A stretch of 64,000 bases of DNA from Zerene cesonia (GCF_012273895.1 NC_052126.1:5965218-6029217), one strand, 5' to 3'. Positions 1 to 13,165 are shown, numbered from the stretch's first letter. Notes: a model not told the origin generated them from the sequence alone. Made by a program: numbers and translations.

Positions 1-157
1 TAAAACGAATAATTTCTTTTCGTATCATTTCAAATGTACATAATACAGGCAAAGTTCGCGAATTTGTCAGTTTGTAACGTTGAAGGGACCTCTGCATCTG
101 CTAAACTGATCTTGTGAATGCTTTTACCAATATAATGCCACGTAACCTAGGAGTAAT

Positions 158-356
158 ATCCTACTAATGTTATAAATGCGAAAGTTTGTAAGGATGTGTG
201 TGTGTTTGTTACTCTTTTACACAAAAACTACTGAACCGATTGCAATGAAATTTGGTACGTAGATAGCTGGACAACTGGAATAACATATAGGCAACTTTTT
301 ATCCCGATACTCTTATGGGATACGGTCTTCCGCAGGTGAAACAGGGCGCAGCTAGT
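158..356 (+). mobile_element. Lep1-like non-autonomous Helitron (family H1)
   Basis: About 200 bp starting ATCCTACTAAT, then TATAAATGCGAAAGTTTG, a GT-rich stretch, ACTGAACCGATTGCAATG, ATTTGGTACGTAGATAGC, and ending GGGCGCAGCTAGT. The CTAGT end, lack of terminal inverted repeats and absence of coding capacity match the Lep1-type Helitrons described in Lepidoptera; the name is from memory. This copy is complete and little diverged. The other H1 entries refer to this layout. Confidence 0.75.
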
Positions 357-358
357 AG

Positions 359-1184
359 GCTATAATTTCCCCGCTGGACAAAGGCTTCTCTCAAGGATTT
401 CCACTACGACCGATCACTGGCGGCTTGCATCCAGCGGCTCCCGCAACTCGGGCTAGGGGCTATAATTTTTTTGTTTTGCTTCTGAGTCAAATCTCGCAGA
501 GCGGGGATTACCTATTATCTAGATAGTATTATTATAGGAGGAAAGATTCGTTAGGCTTTTACAAATGTTTTTGCTTAATTCTTCTGTTTATTTCGTGATT
601 CGTGTCACATTGTATCGTCAAATAACTTTTTTCTCTTTCTCACTCCAATGACGCCTCTGCAAATGTTCATGGTGGTAGCGCGTATCAGGCCACCCACCAT
701 CTTTGCCGACTATGACTATAAATATAATTTTATCATTGCTATATAATACGATAAGTCACAAACAATTCTATTCTAGAATAAACCAAAACATAACCTGCAG
801 ATGTCGGATTAACTAATAACACATACATTAGTATTAAATTAATTAATAACTCGTGAGTTGGTTACGCCGCGCTGAAACTGGTAACAAAGTTTTAGCATTT
901 GGGAAGAGCGCAGTATGCTTAGCGAAATTAATATTCTTTTAATTAAGCTTGTAACGATAATTTATCTTAGGTGTATGTGAGATAAAGTTTAAATTAGTTT
1001 GTTTTTTGAACATAATTATGCGCTGGGGGAGACTGTAAGACTATATGGCGTATAGCAGGTGGCTTTTGTAATTGGATCTTCGTTATCTTACAAGTATTTG
1101 TTTTATCAAGGCATCAAATAAGTACTTAACAAAAACTGATTTTAAATATGTAGCATTAATCGAATAGATATAACTATATGATGC
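359..1184. other. No gene seen
   Basis: AT-rich DNA. 365-460 (CGCTGGACAAAGGCTTCTCT) resembles a common lepidopteran repeat piece, and 640-716 is family R. Nothing else stands out. Confidence 0.6.
640..716 (+). mobile_element. Family R fragment (3' end)
   Basis: Only about 75 bp: AATGTTCATGGTGGTAGCGC to TTGCCGACTATGACTATAAA. Confidence 0.5.
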
Positions 1185-1411
1185 CCGCAGATTCTTCCGC
1201 GCGGCCCTAATAAATTTTCATGGTACAAACTTTCATCCCCTTTGAATCCCCTTTGGGGCAGAATTTATCAAAATTCTTTCTTGGCAGATTTCGTCAGTTC
1301 ATCTGTATGTCAAATTTCAGCTCGATCCCGATCGTAGTTTGGGCTGTGCATGGATAGATCACTATATCAGTCTGACAGTCAGTAACCTTTGAGTTATATA
1401 TATATATAGAT
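1185..1411. repeat. Repeat with CAAATTTCAGCTCGATCCCG core
   Basis: Carries CCTTTGGGGCAGAATTTAT, TGTCAAATTTCAGCTCGATC and GTCAGTAACCTTTGAGTTAT with an AT-rich end, a common lepidopteran retroposon tail. Related pieces: 6300-6440, 44541-44700 (reverse), 45690-45910 (reverse). No coding capacity. Confidence 0.5.
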
Positions 1412-1794
1412 AAAACTGTAGGAATTGAATTTGAGTACTTGAAAATAGAACTAATCTAGCTTTATTTATTTTTACGAAACTTACTATTCAAAAACATTAT
1501 TGTCCTAAAGCTTTTTACAGGTAAATTTAGAATAAACGTAACCGCAACAACGCCAAAAGTGATTGCCGTATTTCAAAACGCGGTGAAAAATTAAATCATT
1601 AATTAATAGATACTTAAGAAGTCGCTGTGACTGAGAAAATATATTAGCCGACTTTCCGTCTGAAATTATTACGGTAATCTAAAAAAACCCGGGATAAACC
1701 GAGCCGTAATAAATAAAACGTCACGTTTATGAGTGTATCTCTACGAGCCTGTGGAAGATACCGAAGCGCGTTTTGTATGAAAATGGCGCGATTT

Positions 1795-2135
1795 TTTTGG
1801 TTTTTTTTTGTCATCGTCGGCAATGGAGCTAGTGCCTGCCTGATCGTAAGCGCTACCACCGCCCATGAACATTTGGAGAGTAGTTCGATTGCGGACCTTA
1901 CGCTTCTAGAAATGGATTGCCGATCATAAATTGGTAAGGGATTTAGGGATTGACGAGAGGAATAAAGGAAAGAACTGAGAGTGGTAAGGAAAAGGGCATG
2001 GGTCTCAGGCTCCCCTACTCACCGAACGAAACACTGCAGCTTGCTGCTATTTCAGGCCAATTTTCTGTGGGGGTGTGGTACTTCCCCGGAGCGAGCTGGC
2101 CAAATTCGTGCCGAAGCGTGCTCGACTAAAAATTA
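1795..2135 (-). mobile_element. Poly(A)-ended retroposon (family R), long copy
   Basis: In sense orientation (minus strand here) the family begins GAGTCGAGCACGCTTCGGCA, passes CCGGAGGCCTATATCC-like and CTTTCCTTTATTCCTCTCGT parts, then GGTAGCGCTTACCATCAGGC and CCAGCTCCATTGCCGACG, and ends in poly(A) (here T-run 1795-1810). I found no pol III boxes, so it may be the 3' end of a LINE. This copy spans nearly the full unit. Other R entries refer to it. Confidence 0.65.
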
Positions 2136-2139
2136 CTGT

Positions 2140-2330
2140 TTTCAACGGACTTCAAAAAGGAGGTTAATTATCAATTCGACTATAAGTTTTGTGTTTGTCA
2201 CCTCATAACTTTTTACTGAGTGAATCGATAATTACGATTTTATTTGTAATTCACAGCTGGTACCTGTCATGTGATCGCATTAAAATTTGGTCTTGTTCTG
2301 ACAAATTGAAGGTGATTCAGTCTGTTGTTA
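2140..2330. repeat. Repeat of the GACTTCAAAAAGGAGGTTA type
   Basis: ACGGACTTCAAAAAGGAGGT, CACCTCATAACTTTTTACTG and TTGGTCTTGTTCTGACAAAT mark a widespread lepidopteran repeat, probably an RTE-type LINE tail. Other pieces: 29145-29290, 38585-38680, 41480-41512 (reverse), 61260-61430. Confidence 0.45.
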
Positions 2331-2971
2331 AACATAATTACATGCTACTTGCTATCAGCTTTGCTTTAATTCAGCTTTATTCACTTGTTCAAGGTAGCTT
2401 AAACAAATAGATCAGAATCTGTTTAGTTTTCCCAAAAATTATTACATAATATATTAAAATACAGCATTTCACTCACGCTAGAATCTCGTGTTCTGAAACG
2501 TCGTCGAACGTTATTCTAGAAATAGATTTACAAAGCTTCTAAATATAGCGTGCAAGCAACATATTATTTTAACATAGATTCTTGTACTAATTCAATAATA
2601 TCGCACATTGCACGAACGTGCAAATTTAAATAACATATTCAAATTCAAATTAATTCATTCACTTTGTCGGCTAAATTCACAAAGTAATGTACGTAATATG
2701 CTTTGAAGTAAATACGAATAGTATAGAATTCAATTAAACATTTTAATTTTAAGATTATAGCCAGGTGAGTTACCAAATCTAAGCTTAACTTAAATTTCCT
2801 ATTCTATTACAATCATCACTTCATCGTATAGAACAAAATCGCTTTCTCTGTCCCTAATCCCTATGTCCATTTTTATATGGAGCTAACAGAATAAAGGCTT
2901 TACAGTCTCTACTGTATCACTTATACTGAGTCAGTTAGCCTTTTTCCCGAGTTGATACAGATATATGAATA

Positions 2972-3170
2972 AACTAACTGCGCCCCACGGTTTCACCCGC
3001 GTAAATCCGTATCCCGTAGGAATATCGGGATAAATAGTTGCCTATGTGTCATTCCAGTTGTCCAGCTATCTACGTACCAAATTTCATTGCAGTCGGTTCA
3101 GTAGTTTTTGAAAGAGTAACAAACATACACACATCCTCACAAACTTTGGCATTTATAATATTAGTAGGAT
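2972..3170 (-). mobile_element. Lep1-like Helitron copy (H1)
   Basis: Full-length reverse-strand copy from the CTAGT-type end (here degraded to AACTAACTG) to the CCTACTAATATT start at 3170. Confidence 0.7.
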
Positions 3171-3279
3171 TCAGTTATTACATTAATCCTATCTGTGTTG
3201 ATCCGCTATTTTGTATAATTTCTTGGAAATATCTATTTTCTATTCTTTACTATGAAAAAAATGGTTGCCTGTAAAGTCG

Positions 3280-3606
3280 GTTTTACGGGCGAAGATTTTA
3301 CGTGACAACGTCTTTTTCTTGGTAGAATATTTATTAATATGAATATTATTAAATTGCACAATAGGAACAAGGAATTGAATGAAAATAAGAATTGCACAAA
3401 TTTTAACTATAGAAAATATATTTTGTTTACTAAAAAGACAGAGACAGAGATACAAGCACGCGCCGATTCAATGCGCCTAATTCTCTAGTGCTGCGCGCGC
3501 AGCGGACCGATCATAGTTAGGTGACTCATCGTAACGTTACCGGGCGGTACACTTTTTCATGAGTGCCTCCGAGCCGTAACCTAATTTAAGACGTTGTCAC
3601 GTCAAA
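3280..3606. mobile_element. Element with 14-bp inverted repeats
   Basis: CGTGACAACGTCTT at 3301-3314 is matched by its exact reverse complement at 3588-3601. Between them an AT-rich half is joined to a GC-rich half with ACGTTACCGGGCGGTACACT. I take it as a non-autonomous DNA-transposon-like repeat, class uncertain. Confidence 0.5.
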
Positions 3607-4721
3607 AAGGCTGAACACCGTTTTGTGACACGAGAGTTTTAAGGTTTATATTAGGCAAGATAAAACGTTAAAATTAAACTACAAATACGTGTGTTTCCAC
3701 ACCGTCCAACCCAGCTTTAATTTGAGCAGCAATTAAAACTTTTACTCACCATTGGTCGATGTTTACGACGAAAATGTTTCTTATTCAACAGAAATATGCT
3801 TTATGACTTCGATAATGTGTGACTGTGAAGACATTTCGTACATATGTATTATGAATAGCTGTTTTTTATAAAAATTAAAACTTAAATTCATAGTGAATAT
3901 TTGTTTGATAATAAACAGAATAGTATAATTAATTAATTAATTTATTTATTTGAAATTAATACACACAAAACAAGATCACATAGATATTAGACATTACATA
4001 ATTATTTTTGTGTTCAAATCTCAATGCCATTAAAAATGTGTACATTTAATATTTACATTGTGAAGCAGTTAACAACTTAATAATCTGCATATATCTACAT
4101 CAATAACTGTTAAAGGTGTGTGTGCGATTCACATACGATAGAAGTGAAACTTCAGTAAATCGACAAAAGAATGAGATGAATATATATAAAATACAAAATA
4201 GTATGTATATTTCTGTCTCATTCTTTGCCGGCTTCATTCTATACATTTTTGTATTTGTGTCTCTTACTTGTCGTTTTTTCCGTTGCATCAGGTTTGAAAT
4301 CACAACGATTCTAAAGATTCACTTCAAAAGGAAAAAAAAACGGAAAACATTAATGTTTCAGTATAGTGTGTTGGGAGACGAAAATCGGAATGACCGTCGA
4401 ATAAACTGATACATATATCTTTAAGTTGTACATAGATAACCTATTAATAATTGTTTTTTATTTTTTTACTTTTAAGGATCACAAAAGGTCGTCACATGTA
4501 TACTTAAGCTACAGATCGTTTATAAATATAAGTTGGCGTATACACAACCTGTTATATGCGATCACAACTTACACACAAGCGTAAACATGAATTTATGACA
4601 TAAAACAAAGTCATAACTTAGAGTAAACCACAAGTAACAAAGAATATAGCCTTAACAATTACAATTACATTAGCGTGAGACAGTGCGAATTACTAGACTA
4701 TTGGGGCGATAGTTATAGACG
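3607..4721. other. No gene seen
   Basis: AT-rich, unannotated sequence. The open frames at 4100-4409 lie on opposite strands over the same bases, have low-complexity composition and match nothing I recognise. Confidence 0.6.
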
Positions 4722-4903
4722 TACTAGTTGCACCCGGCAAACGCTGTTCTGCCTTACTCTTATCATTTAGGAGAATGAAAAATAGATGTTGGCCGATCCT
4801 CATAGATACCGCATAAGCACAAAAAATTTCATCAAAATCGGTCAAGCCGTTTCGGAGGAGTATGGCAAAGAAAACTGTGACACGAGAATTTTATATATAT
4901 AGA
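4722..4903 (-). mobile_element. Helitron-like repeat (family H3)
   Basis: About 180 bp. In its own orientation it starts ATATATAAAATTCTCGTGTC, passes CGAAACGGCTTGACCGATTT and ATGATAAGAGTAAGGCAGAA, and ends GCCGGGTGCAGCTAGT. The CTAGT end suggests another Helitron-type family. This copy is complete. Confidence 0.6.
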
Positions 4904-5621
4904 TGTACTGGGACGCGACGCTGTGCAATGCATAAGGCGGTCTAAAGCCTTGCGTCAGCGATCTGAAAAATACCTACAGTTTTAAATCTCTTTTATAAAA
5001 AAAAAACCATAAAAATCCTTTCTTCTTCCTTCGCATGCGATTCCTTTATCCTCGTCGTTAATTCCTTGCCAATTAAAAGGAGACATCACCTTTCTAGAGG
5101 TTCAGGCGAAACAGCTCGGGTTAGCTTACCCGCTATGAAATAAAATATTATAAATGCTAAAGTTTGATAGTATGAATGGATGGATGGATGAAACTACTAA
5201 ACGAATTTTAATAACATTTTGCACTGATATAGACATTTTAGACACAATGTTAGATTTGACACAATCTTTATAATTTAATCCTTAAGGAAGCTTTTTTTAA
5301 TTTATTATCATCCATTAAATTGGGATATATTTTACAAATTTACCGTATTAAATATTTCCTTGTACGTTGATCATTATAATTTCTCATAGCTGGCAAACAT
5401 AATTATTTTATTTTAGACGGTCTTGTATTAAAGTTGTGTTGCTTTTAAATTTTTGAATTTAATAACCTCTTTAAGCATCTCACATATTCTCTCTAAGCAT
5501 CAAAATGGATTCAGCCATACAGGAGTCACGATACTAAAAACAGATGCACATTTAACACTACCGCTACCCACCGTTATTTCTGTGATAGATGATAAAAAAT
5601 CAGTATCTATAATATTTTTAA

Positions 5622-5833
5622 AAAGTGAAGTCCCGTGTCCCCTACTGGGGTATGGGGCAGATGATATACATCTGTTTCACTGATCGATTTTCTTTATAGA
5701 CAAGTAGGTGATCAGCCTTCTGTGTCCTGCCAGATCGAGACATTTTTTTTTATTGTCCCCACCGGGAATCGAACCCAGGACCCCTCGGTTCTTTCTACGC
5801 CCACGCGTTTACCACTGTACCAAAGAGGCGGTC
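5622..5833 (-). mobile_element. tRNA-derived SINE (family S1) with target duplication
   Basis: Read on the minus strand it starts GACCGCCTC, has a pol III A box (TGGTACAGTGG) and a B box (GGGTTCGATTCC), then a tRNA-unrelated body with GTCTCG.TCTGGCAGGACAC and a 3' end GGGACTTCACTT. A perfect 13-bp duplication (ATAATATTTTTAA) flanks it at 5609-5621 and 5834-5846, so insertion by target-primed reverse transcription is clear. The head is not a working tRNA because it lacks paired stems. Confidence 0.85.
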
Positions 5834-7845
5834 ATAATATTTTTAACTTTAACCTTATTCAATTATAACCGCGATTAGAGCATCAAAATTAAATCACTGG
5901 CGATTACTGAAAAACTAATTTAGCTTTATCTGAAGCGTAAAAATTTGTGTCTCGAAAATATTTTATTACACTGCCTGAATTTCTGTAAATTGGACGGAAT
6001 GGGAGGGCCTGAGCCATAAATCATCGCGAGGTACGATGAAGTGATGGTACAATACATAAGAACTAGCGGGTTTTGTATGGAAATATTGCCTTATTAACTT
6101 CTTGGGGCTTTAGCCGCGTAGTGAGAGAAAATTCCTATGCTGTCAAAGCAATAGCACGAATCAAAACGCCATGAAAACCAAATCAAATAAAATTTTCAGT
6201 ATTGCTAGTGTAGGAGATAAAGCATGACACACTTTTATGTCCAATAAAAATGACGGCCGCTAGTCAAGCGTTTTCAAGACTAGACGTGGTCAAAATAAAA
6301 TTCACAGTATAAAGTTTCATCCTCTACTTGTCCCCTTGGAGGTAGAATTCATCAAAATCCTTTCTTAGCTATCTTATTAGCTTATATTATTACATACATG
6401 AATGCGAAATGTCAACCCGGCCCAGTAATTTGGGCGGTTGGTATCAGTCATTTGCGTTTTAAATTAGGTTTAGGTAGGTTAGTCATCCTAACCCATACTA
6501 ATCCTATCCTAAACTTAGTTACGTAGTACGTACATACCAGGATTACATCACAAAGCCGCTACCGCGCTTCGCTCGAGCGCTGACCACTTTCAGACCTTGG
6601 GGAGTGCGTTAGACGTTACGCCGACAAGCGCTTTAGATTTCACCAGATCACAGCCCCAGATAACTGGAATCACACATTATATCCCTACTTTGTAAGATAT
6701 ACTTTTCCTCACTGTTTATGATCTGGATAGTTTAATGTTACGTAAATATAATATAACTTATAAATATATATAGCTATATCCATACATCTATAAGAGAAAG
6801 TTGTGTTAGTTACACTATTTATAACTTAAGATCGGTTGAACCGATTTCGTTGAAATTTTGTAGAGAGAAAGTTTAAAGCCGAGATAGGACATGGCATGGG
6901 AGTTTTTCTCCCGGAAATTGAACCGGAACGGGAGCTATATTGGTAACATCCCGGGTCTGTCAAGTTTTTCTTCGGGCTAGGCTTTGGGCGGATAACTATA
7001 TAACATATTGATTTGTGCTTCGTCATGGTCAAGCGCTAATCGCAATGCGCATTAACTGGTAGTTAAGTGGCTTACCGCGCGGTCGAAATGTGGATGGGTG
7101 ACGTCTTAATGATACTTTAAAGTGCCATCAACTAATCAGCTGTCATCACCATCGTTTCTGTGTAACCTATAATATTCACAGCATCTCGTTTCATAGATTT
7201 CGGCATATTTAACGAAAAATGTTTAGGGGTATAGCAATAACACACAGAGCAGCAGAAGCAGTCAACAATGAAACTTCAACACCTTTAGTTCAGTTTTTAC
7301 GCCATCATGATAAGAAAGTTCAAAGGTATGTTGGTAGCACTGTAGTGAATACATCGTTGCAAATAAGGATATAATAAAAATCTTTTTTATAATTTAAGAA
7401 GATTAAAGTAAACTGTACATTGTCTAATGTACATTATATGCTCGTATTGGCCTATCGCCTGTGATATTGGCTTAGCAAAGCACAACCTTAGCTCTTAACA
7501 TTCTTCGATTTTTAGCAAAAAATCGAGTTAATGTTTACCAAAAACAAAATCGTATAATACACAGCTACCCGCAAAAAAATACGTAAAAATCCATAAATCC
7601 GAAATGCATTGGCATTCCTGCCGCAGATTGGATAATCAACGGGCGTCTCTTTGTGGTCACAGCTTCAAAGCCTTTTCGATTTTCAAGATATTTTGATTGA
7701 AAATCGCTCGCTACCCTCCCTGTAATTATGAAAATTTCCCGCTTATTTTGATGCGAGTTTGATTTTACACGAGGTCTAGATAAATATAAACACCAAGGCT
7801 CAATTCAAACCTACGTATGATTTAAAAGAGTAGCTACAGAATTTC

Positions 7846-8090
7846 TTGCCGGCTCTTCTCTGTAGTAACTGCCTTCGCAATCAGACGCACATCCTTTTCC
7901 TTCCTCTTCCCAGTCCTTTCCTTCCTCTCACCAATACTTTCTTAATCCCTTCCCAATTTAAAGTCGGCAATCCATTTGTCGAGGCGTAAGGTCTGCATTG
8001 GACCTTATGCCTCTCTAAATGTTTATGGGCGGTAGCGCTTATCATCAGGCGTCCCACCAGCTCCATTGCCGACTGTGATGTAAAAAAAAT
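7846..8090 (+). mobile_element. Family R copy with poly(A)
   Basis: From GCCGGCTCTTCTCTGTAGTA to CATTGCCGACTGTGATGT and an eight-A tail. Confidence 0.6.
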
Positions 8091-8229
8091 CAGTAGTAAA
8101 CGGTAAAACTATGTTATGACGACTGAAATATGCTTCTAGAAGTTTGATTGAATTGATATATGTTGGAGTTTAGGAATGTGCCACATTTGAAAATCAGATG
8201 ACATTAACAACCGACTTCAAACCAATCAA

Positions 8230-8365
8230 TCAATCAAAAACTCTTTATTGTGCACCTTTACAAGAAGAGTAAAAACAGGATATAAATAACATCGGCCGGA
8301 TGAAGAGTACAACAGGCGGTCTTAACGCTTAAGCAGCGATCTCTTCCAGACAACCTGGTGGACAA
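8230..8365. repeat. Retroposon tail of the GCGATCTCTTCCAG type
   Basis: AAAAACTCTTTATTGTGCAC, then GGCGGTCTTAACGCTTAAGC and AGCGATCTCTTCCAGACAAC. Pieces of the same family occur at 8795-8825, 9360-9435, 24975-25025 (reverse) and 30245-30375. Class not determined. Confidence 0.45.
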
Positions 8366-8595
8366 GGAGAACGCAGTGTATACTAATGTAAAAGCAGGGA
8401 GGCGCAATAATAACAGAGTTAATAAGAATAAAACGTATAATAAAAAGAAAAATATACCAAAATTAATAACAATGCATACATAGATATATACATAAATATA
8501 TAAAATATAAATAATATATACGACTTCATAAAAATAAGGAGCCGTCCACTGTATTTATTTTTTGTAAAGGATCAATTCGTGTATCAAACATCTGT

Positions 8596-8785
8596 ATGTC
8601 ATTTTTTTATTCCATCAGCGGACAACTGAGCTGGTGGTTCACTTGGTGTTAAGCGATCACCACCGCCCTCTAGTAATGCGCTGCTGTTTGAAGCGGAAAG
8701 TGATAAGAAAAGTATTGGTGACTGGAAAGAAGGAATGGACTGGGGAGGACAAGAAATCGATCCATGCAACATGATCTTAATCATC
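8596..8785 (-). mobile_element. Family R, subtype with GCGGACAACTGAGCTGG
   Basis: Shares GCGATCACCACCGCCC and GGAATGGACTGG with the copies at 48778 and 63552. Its middle differs from standard R. Confidence 0.55.
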
Positions 8786-9994
8786 ATCTCTCTCTTATAA
8801 GTGATCTCTTCCAGGCAACCAACGAAACAAAACCAAACATAACCAAAGAGGAGGTGGGTAAAAACGTGAGCATGAGCATTAAAATATAGATAGTATCATT
8901 TTTAACTCAGCCTATTGGTACCTCCTTTTGATCCCAAACTTTTCGTATTCACGCGAAACTGTATTTTATCTAAAAATACCCACTATTAAAACAATCTTAA
9001 CCGAATTCGCGACAAAAACATTAATCTCTATGATAAATGAAGGAGATGAGATTACAAAGAAAAACCAGGGAAGTGACAGATTCCGCGACAAAATCCAAGA
9101 TTTATCCGTTTTTCATTCATTACGCTTTTTAAACTGATAATTTGTTATTCCGCCCCAGAGATGTTATCATTTAATAATTACTCAGCCATATCGAAAAGGT
9201 CGTCCAAGCATTATTTGGATAACAACTTCGATAAAACTTTATATTATAAGTGTTTTACAAGTGTATTTTTTTCCTTTTAATGATCTGTAATCAGTCGTAA
9301 GACTGAGCGGATGAGGTGTAGACACGTATGGCAAGTGTAATTAATTTTATTTATTTGTTTAAATAAAAAAGACACAAATTGTAGAAAAGGCGGTCTTATC
9401 GTCTGCGGCGATCTCTACCACAAGACCTCTACCAACAAGCTACAGTTTGAAGTAAAAAAAAATTATGCAAAGATCACGACAATTTTATGACATAACTTCG
9501 TCTTTCTTATCATAGAATTTTGTTGAATTAAAATTGAAATTTAGATAAAATATTTAACATTACATACAAAACGAAACGAAGTGATGTGTATTGTGTATTG
9601 TGTATTATTTTATTCATAATTTCTAATCACTGTATTTACTTTACGATCCAAGAACACTGAATGATTCGTAAGGACTTGAAAAAAAAAAGACAAACAAAAA
9701 AAAAACGGCATTTCATTTTTATAAAACGTTTACAGTATGTGGTGGCACACACGTGTAAATTATTAATGCATTAATGACCTATAAAATACACCAACCCATG
9801 CGGTTTATTCATTGATATTAAACGTCAATAGTATGGAAATTTATTTGTTTTCAGAACGCAGGTATTTTCGACGAAACATGCTTAAATTTTAATATTTTGT
9901 ATTTCGTATTATTTGGAAAATGTATTGCATGATAAGAGATAAGCTCTTGTGAATTTCACTCAATAGGTCTAATAGGGTAGAAAATTATTAAAAT

Positions 9995-10194
9995 GCTAGC
10001 TGCGCCCTGCGGTTTCAACCACGTAAGTCCGTATCCCGTAGAAATATGGGGATAAAAAGTTACCTATATGTTTTTTCAGTTGTTCAGCTATCTACGTACC
10101 AAATTTCATTGCAATCGGTTCAGTACTTTTAGCGTGAAAGAGCAACAAACACACACATCTTTACACACTTTCGCATTTATAATATTAGTAGGAT
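9995..10194 (-). mobile_element. Lep1-like Helitron copy (H1)
   Basis: Full-length reverse-strand copy, GCTAGCTGCGCCC to AGTAGGAT. The last bases are followed by a duplicated GTAGGAT. Confidence 0.7.
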
Positions 10195-10401
10195 AGTAGG
10201 ATGTTGATTTCATTGGATAAGTGAAGCAGCTGACAATACAGATGTCAAAAGGGAGTCACTGAAAATCAGTACTGAGGCGATGTGCTTAAAATACACTGAA
10301 TGGCATTATTTCGCACGCAACCCCATTCTTTTATTATTTTTTATAATTTAAATTTATTATTTTTTTTTATTATCTAAAACAGTTTTTTATATCATCGCTA
10401 T

Positions 10402-10551
10402 CAGACCTGGAAAACTGTTCTGTCTTACTCTTATCATTTATTGTTATGAAAGATGTTGGCCGATACCCAGACCTACCCGATATGCACACAGAATCGATCC
10501 AGTCGTTTCGGAGAAGTACGGTATGGAGTATAGATAGATAGATAGATAGAT
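10402..10551 (-). mobile_element. Helitron-like repeat copy (H3), with GATA microsatellite
   Basis: Diverged reverse-strand copy lacking the CTAGT end. Its AT-rich end has grown into a (GATA)n run at 10530-10551. Confidence 0.5.
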
Positions 10552-12140
10552 TTGTGTGTGCTGAAACAAACGTTACATTATTATCTCATGAATATCATAA
10601 ATTGAAAGTAAATTATGCTTTTTCGTAGATCTATCCTTATTATATAAAATACTAGAGGTCCCCTCCGGGTTCACCTATGGAAAGCTTTTTTTCTCTATAA
10701 GAACCCTTCTTAACAAAAACCGTAAGAAAAATAGACAAATAGAAAATTCTCGATTCTTACACATAGCAACACATTCACGATAATTTTTGATTTTAAATGT
10801 GTTGTAATATCATTATATTCTCCACAGACAATGAAATAAACAGCTAAAATTTAAAACATAACACTCTGTGGTTTAACCAACTTACGATCAAAGCAAACAC
10901 TAACCAATATTCCAATTATTATTACGATATAGACCTCCCCTCCTCTTCCTTTAAGCATCAACGACCTGAAATAGTGCTCAGATACATGTAAACGATTCCT
11001 CGATTACGCTGGGTCTGCGGTTGAGTCGTGTATAGTGATGTGCTTTACTTTATATCGATAAATATTTAAAATATACCTACAGAGATCAAAAAAACAGAAT
11101 GTGTCTGAAATTTTATATTCGAAATCTTGTATTTTTAACTGATAAATATTACTGACATGACTATAATCATTTGACAAATATAAATACAATAATATTATTT
11201 CAATTATATATCAGCTTAATCGATTATTTCTTAGAAAAGCTTCCATTTTACTAAAAGAGAGTCAGCTTTTGGATATATCCATCTTTCAGAATACTTGATG
11301 AATTTTCTCCGTCAAACATGTAAGTAAATTATTGTTTCCAAAAACCATTTATTTAAACATTTTATTTAACCATAATTCTTCAAAATTGGATTTTAAGGAT
11401 TGGCACTAAAACAGTCCAAATGAAAATTATAGTAACTTACACAGGACGACTGAGCTATTTCTAACTAAAGATATCGATAAAACGTCACATCACTATAAAT
11501 AAAGAGACACAGTCTACACCCATATGATTGGCTCGGGAAATGGACGTTTCCCTTTGACCCAATTAATTAAATATTAATTGTCACACATATAATGTATTAA
11601 TTCATTAATTAACAGCATTACGTGCAACGCTCCACAGATCGCTAATAAAAGGTTATATAATCGGATAACTTAATTGCGAGTTAAATTTAAAAATTCAGCA
11701 TTTTATTGCATATGATATAAATATTTTCGAATTAGCTTAAAGATCGTTTAAGAGTTAAGTGAAATCATGATTCTATCCCAAAAAAAATGTGTTTTTTTTT
11801 ACTATAACGAGCTAAGGTTACGAGCAAACGTACGCAAAATCGAAGAAGGTTCTCGATTCAAGCGTATTTTTTTTAGTTTTGTAACTCGATAACTTCCTGG
11901 GTTTTTAACGTGATTCTTTGTATGTTTGATAAGAAATTTTTGTCTTTTGAATCGTATAAGTAATACTCCTTCCCAAAATGTATCTAATAAACAATTATTG
12001 AAACGAAAAAATAATTTAAAAGTAAATCAAAACATACAAATGACATTAGTCAAAAAAAATGGGTACGTAAACGCCATTCACTTTCGCGTACTACAATATT
12101 TTTTTATTGTTGTAAGAAATAAATAAATTATATCAAAAAA
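10552..12140. other. No gene seen
   Basis: AT-rich. 10650-10690 (ACTAGAGGTCCCCTCCGGGT) looks like another Helitron-type fragment. The remainder shows no coding bias or recognisable repeat. Confidence 0.55.
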
Positions 12141-12263
12141 CTACATCTATATTATAAGGAGGAAACGTATGTATGTTTATAATGCTTACACAAACCACTC
12201 GACCGATTTTAAAAATTCTTTCTCCATTAGAAAGCTTCACTGAGTGACGACATCACACCAATA

Positions 12264-12620
12264 TCATACTTCACACTAATATTAATGTGAAAGTTTGTTT
12301 GTTTAGATGTTTGACCGTCAATCACACTGAAACTACTGACCGGATTTTGATGAAACTTAGTATACGGACAGGGTATGAGCTGACTTGGGTGATAGGAAAC
12401 TATTAATCCCGATTAAATGCTCCCTTGGGAATTTTGATATCCGGGTAGAGCAGAAGACAAGCGCCATCATATATGATGAACAACCTTAAAAATGGTAGAG
12501 TGTGTTTGTTACTACTTAACGCATTTTGATGAAATTTGGTATACAGACAGGGTATGAGCTGACTTGGGTGATAGGATACTATTTATCCCGATTAAACGCC
12601 CACTTGGGATAAAACAGAAA
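12264..12620 (+). mobile_element. Helitron-like repeat (family H2), two copies in tandem
   Basis: The family starts CACACTAATATTA, contains GATGTTTGTCCGTCAATCAC and GGGTATGAGCTGACTTGG, then ATCCCGATTAAATGCTCCC, and in better copies ends GAGCGTCTAGT. Here one copy to about 12475 is followed by a 5'-shortened second copy (about 12500-12620) that repeats the GAAATTTGGTATACAGACAG part. Confidence 0.6.
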
Positions 12621-12934
12621 TCTGCTAGTCTGGCTTACATATTTTCAGAAGATACATTATTTAAAGCATTAAGAATAACTCCAGTTTTAAATCTTCCAAC
12701 AATATTATATCGAAAAACAGTAGCAGAATGTTTGTAATGCAATTATTTATCGACATTTCACACTAGTATATTCCATGGTTTGAAGACAGAAGTATTTATG
12801 ACGTCATGCATTCCAGACCATTCTCTCGGCTGCAAGTCAGTCAGAATTGATTATTGAATCTATATTTATAGGGTACAAAATTGTTGAGGTTGACAGTATC
12901 TCATGCTAGCTCTGCGCCCTGGCTCTTACGTCAT

Positions 12935-13165
12935 CACACTTATATTATAAATGTGAGAATTTGTTTGTTTGGATGTTTGTCCGTCGATCACGCTGAAACT
13001 ACTGAATGGATTTTGATGAAATTTGGTATACGAACAGGGTATGAGCTGACTTGGGTGATAGGAAACTATTAATCCCGATTAAATGCTCCCTTGGGAATTT
13101 TGATATCCGGGTAGAGCAGAAGACAAGCGCCATCATATACGATGAACATCCTTAAAAATGGTAGT
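12935..13165 (+). mobile_element. Helitron-like repeat copy (H2)
   Basis: Close relative of the 12264 copy, including the same GGAATTTTGATATCCGGG variant and following sequence, so the two are sister copies or a local duplication. Confidence 0.6.
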
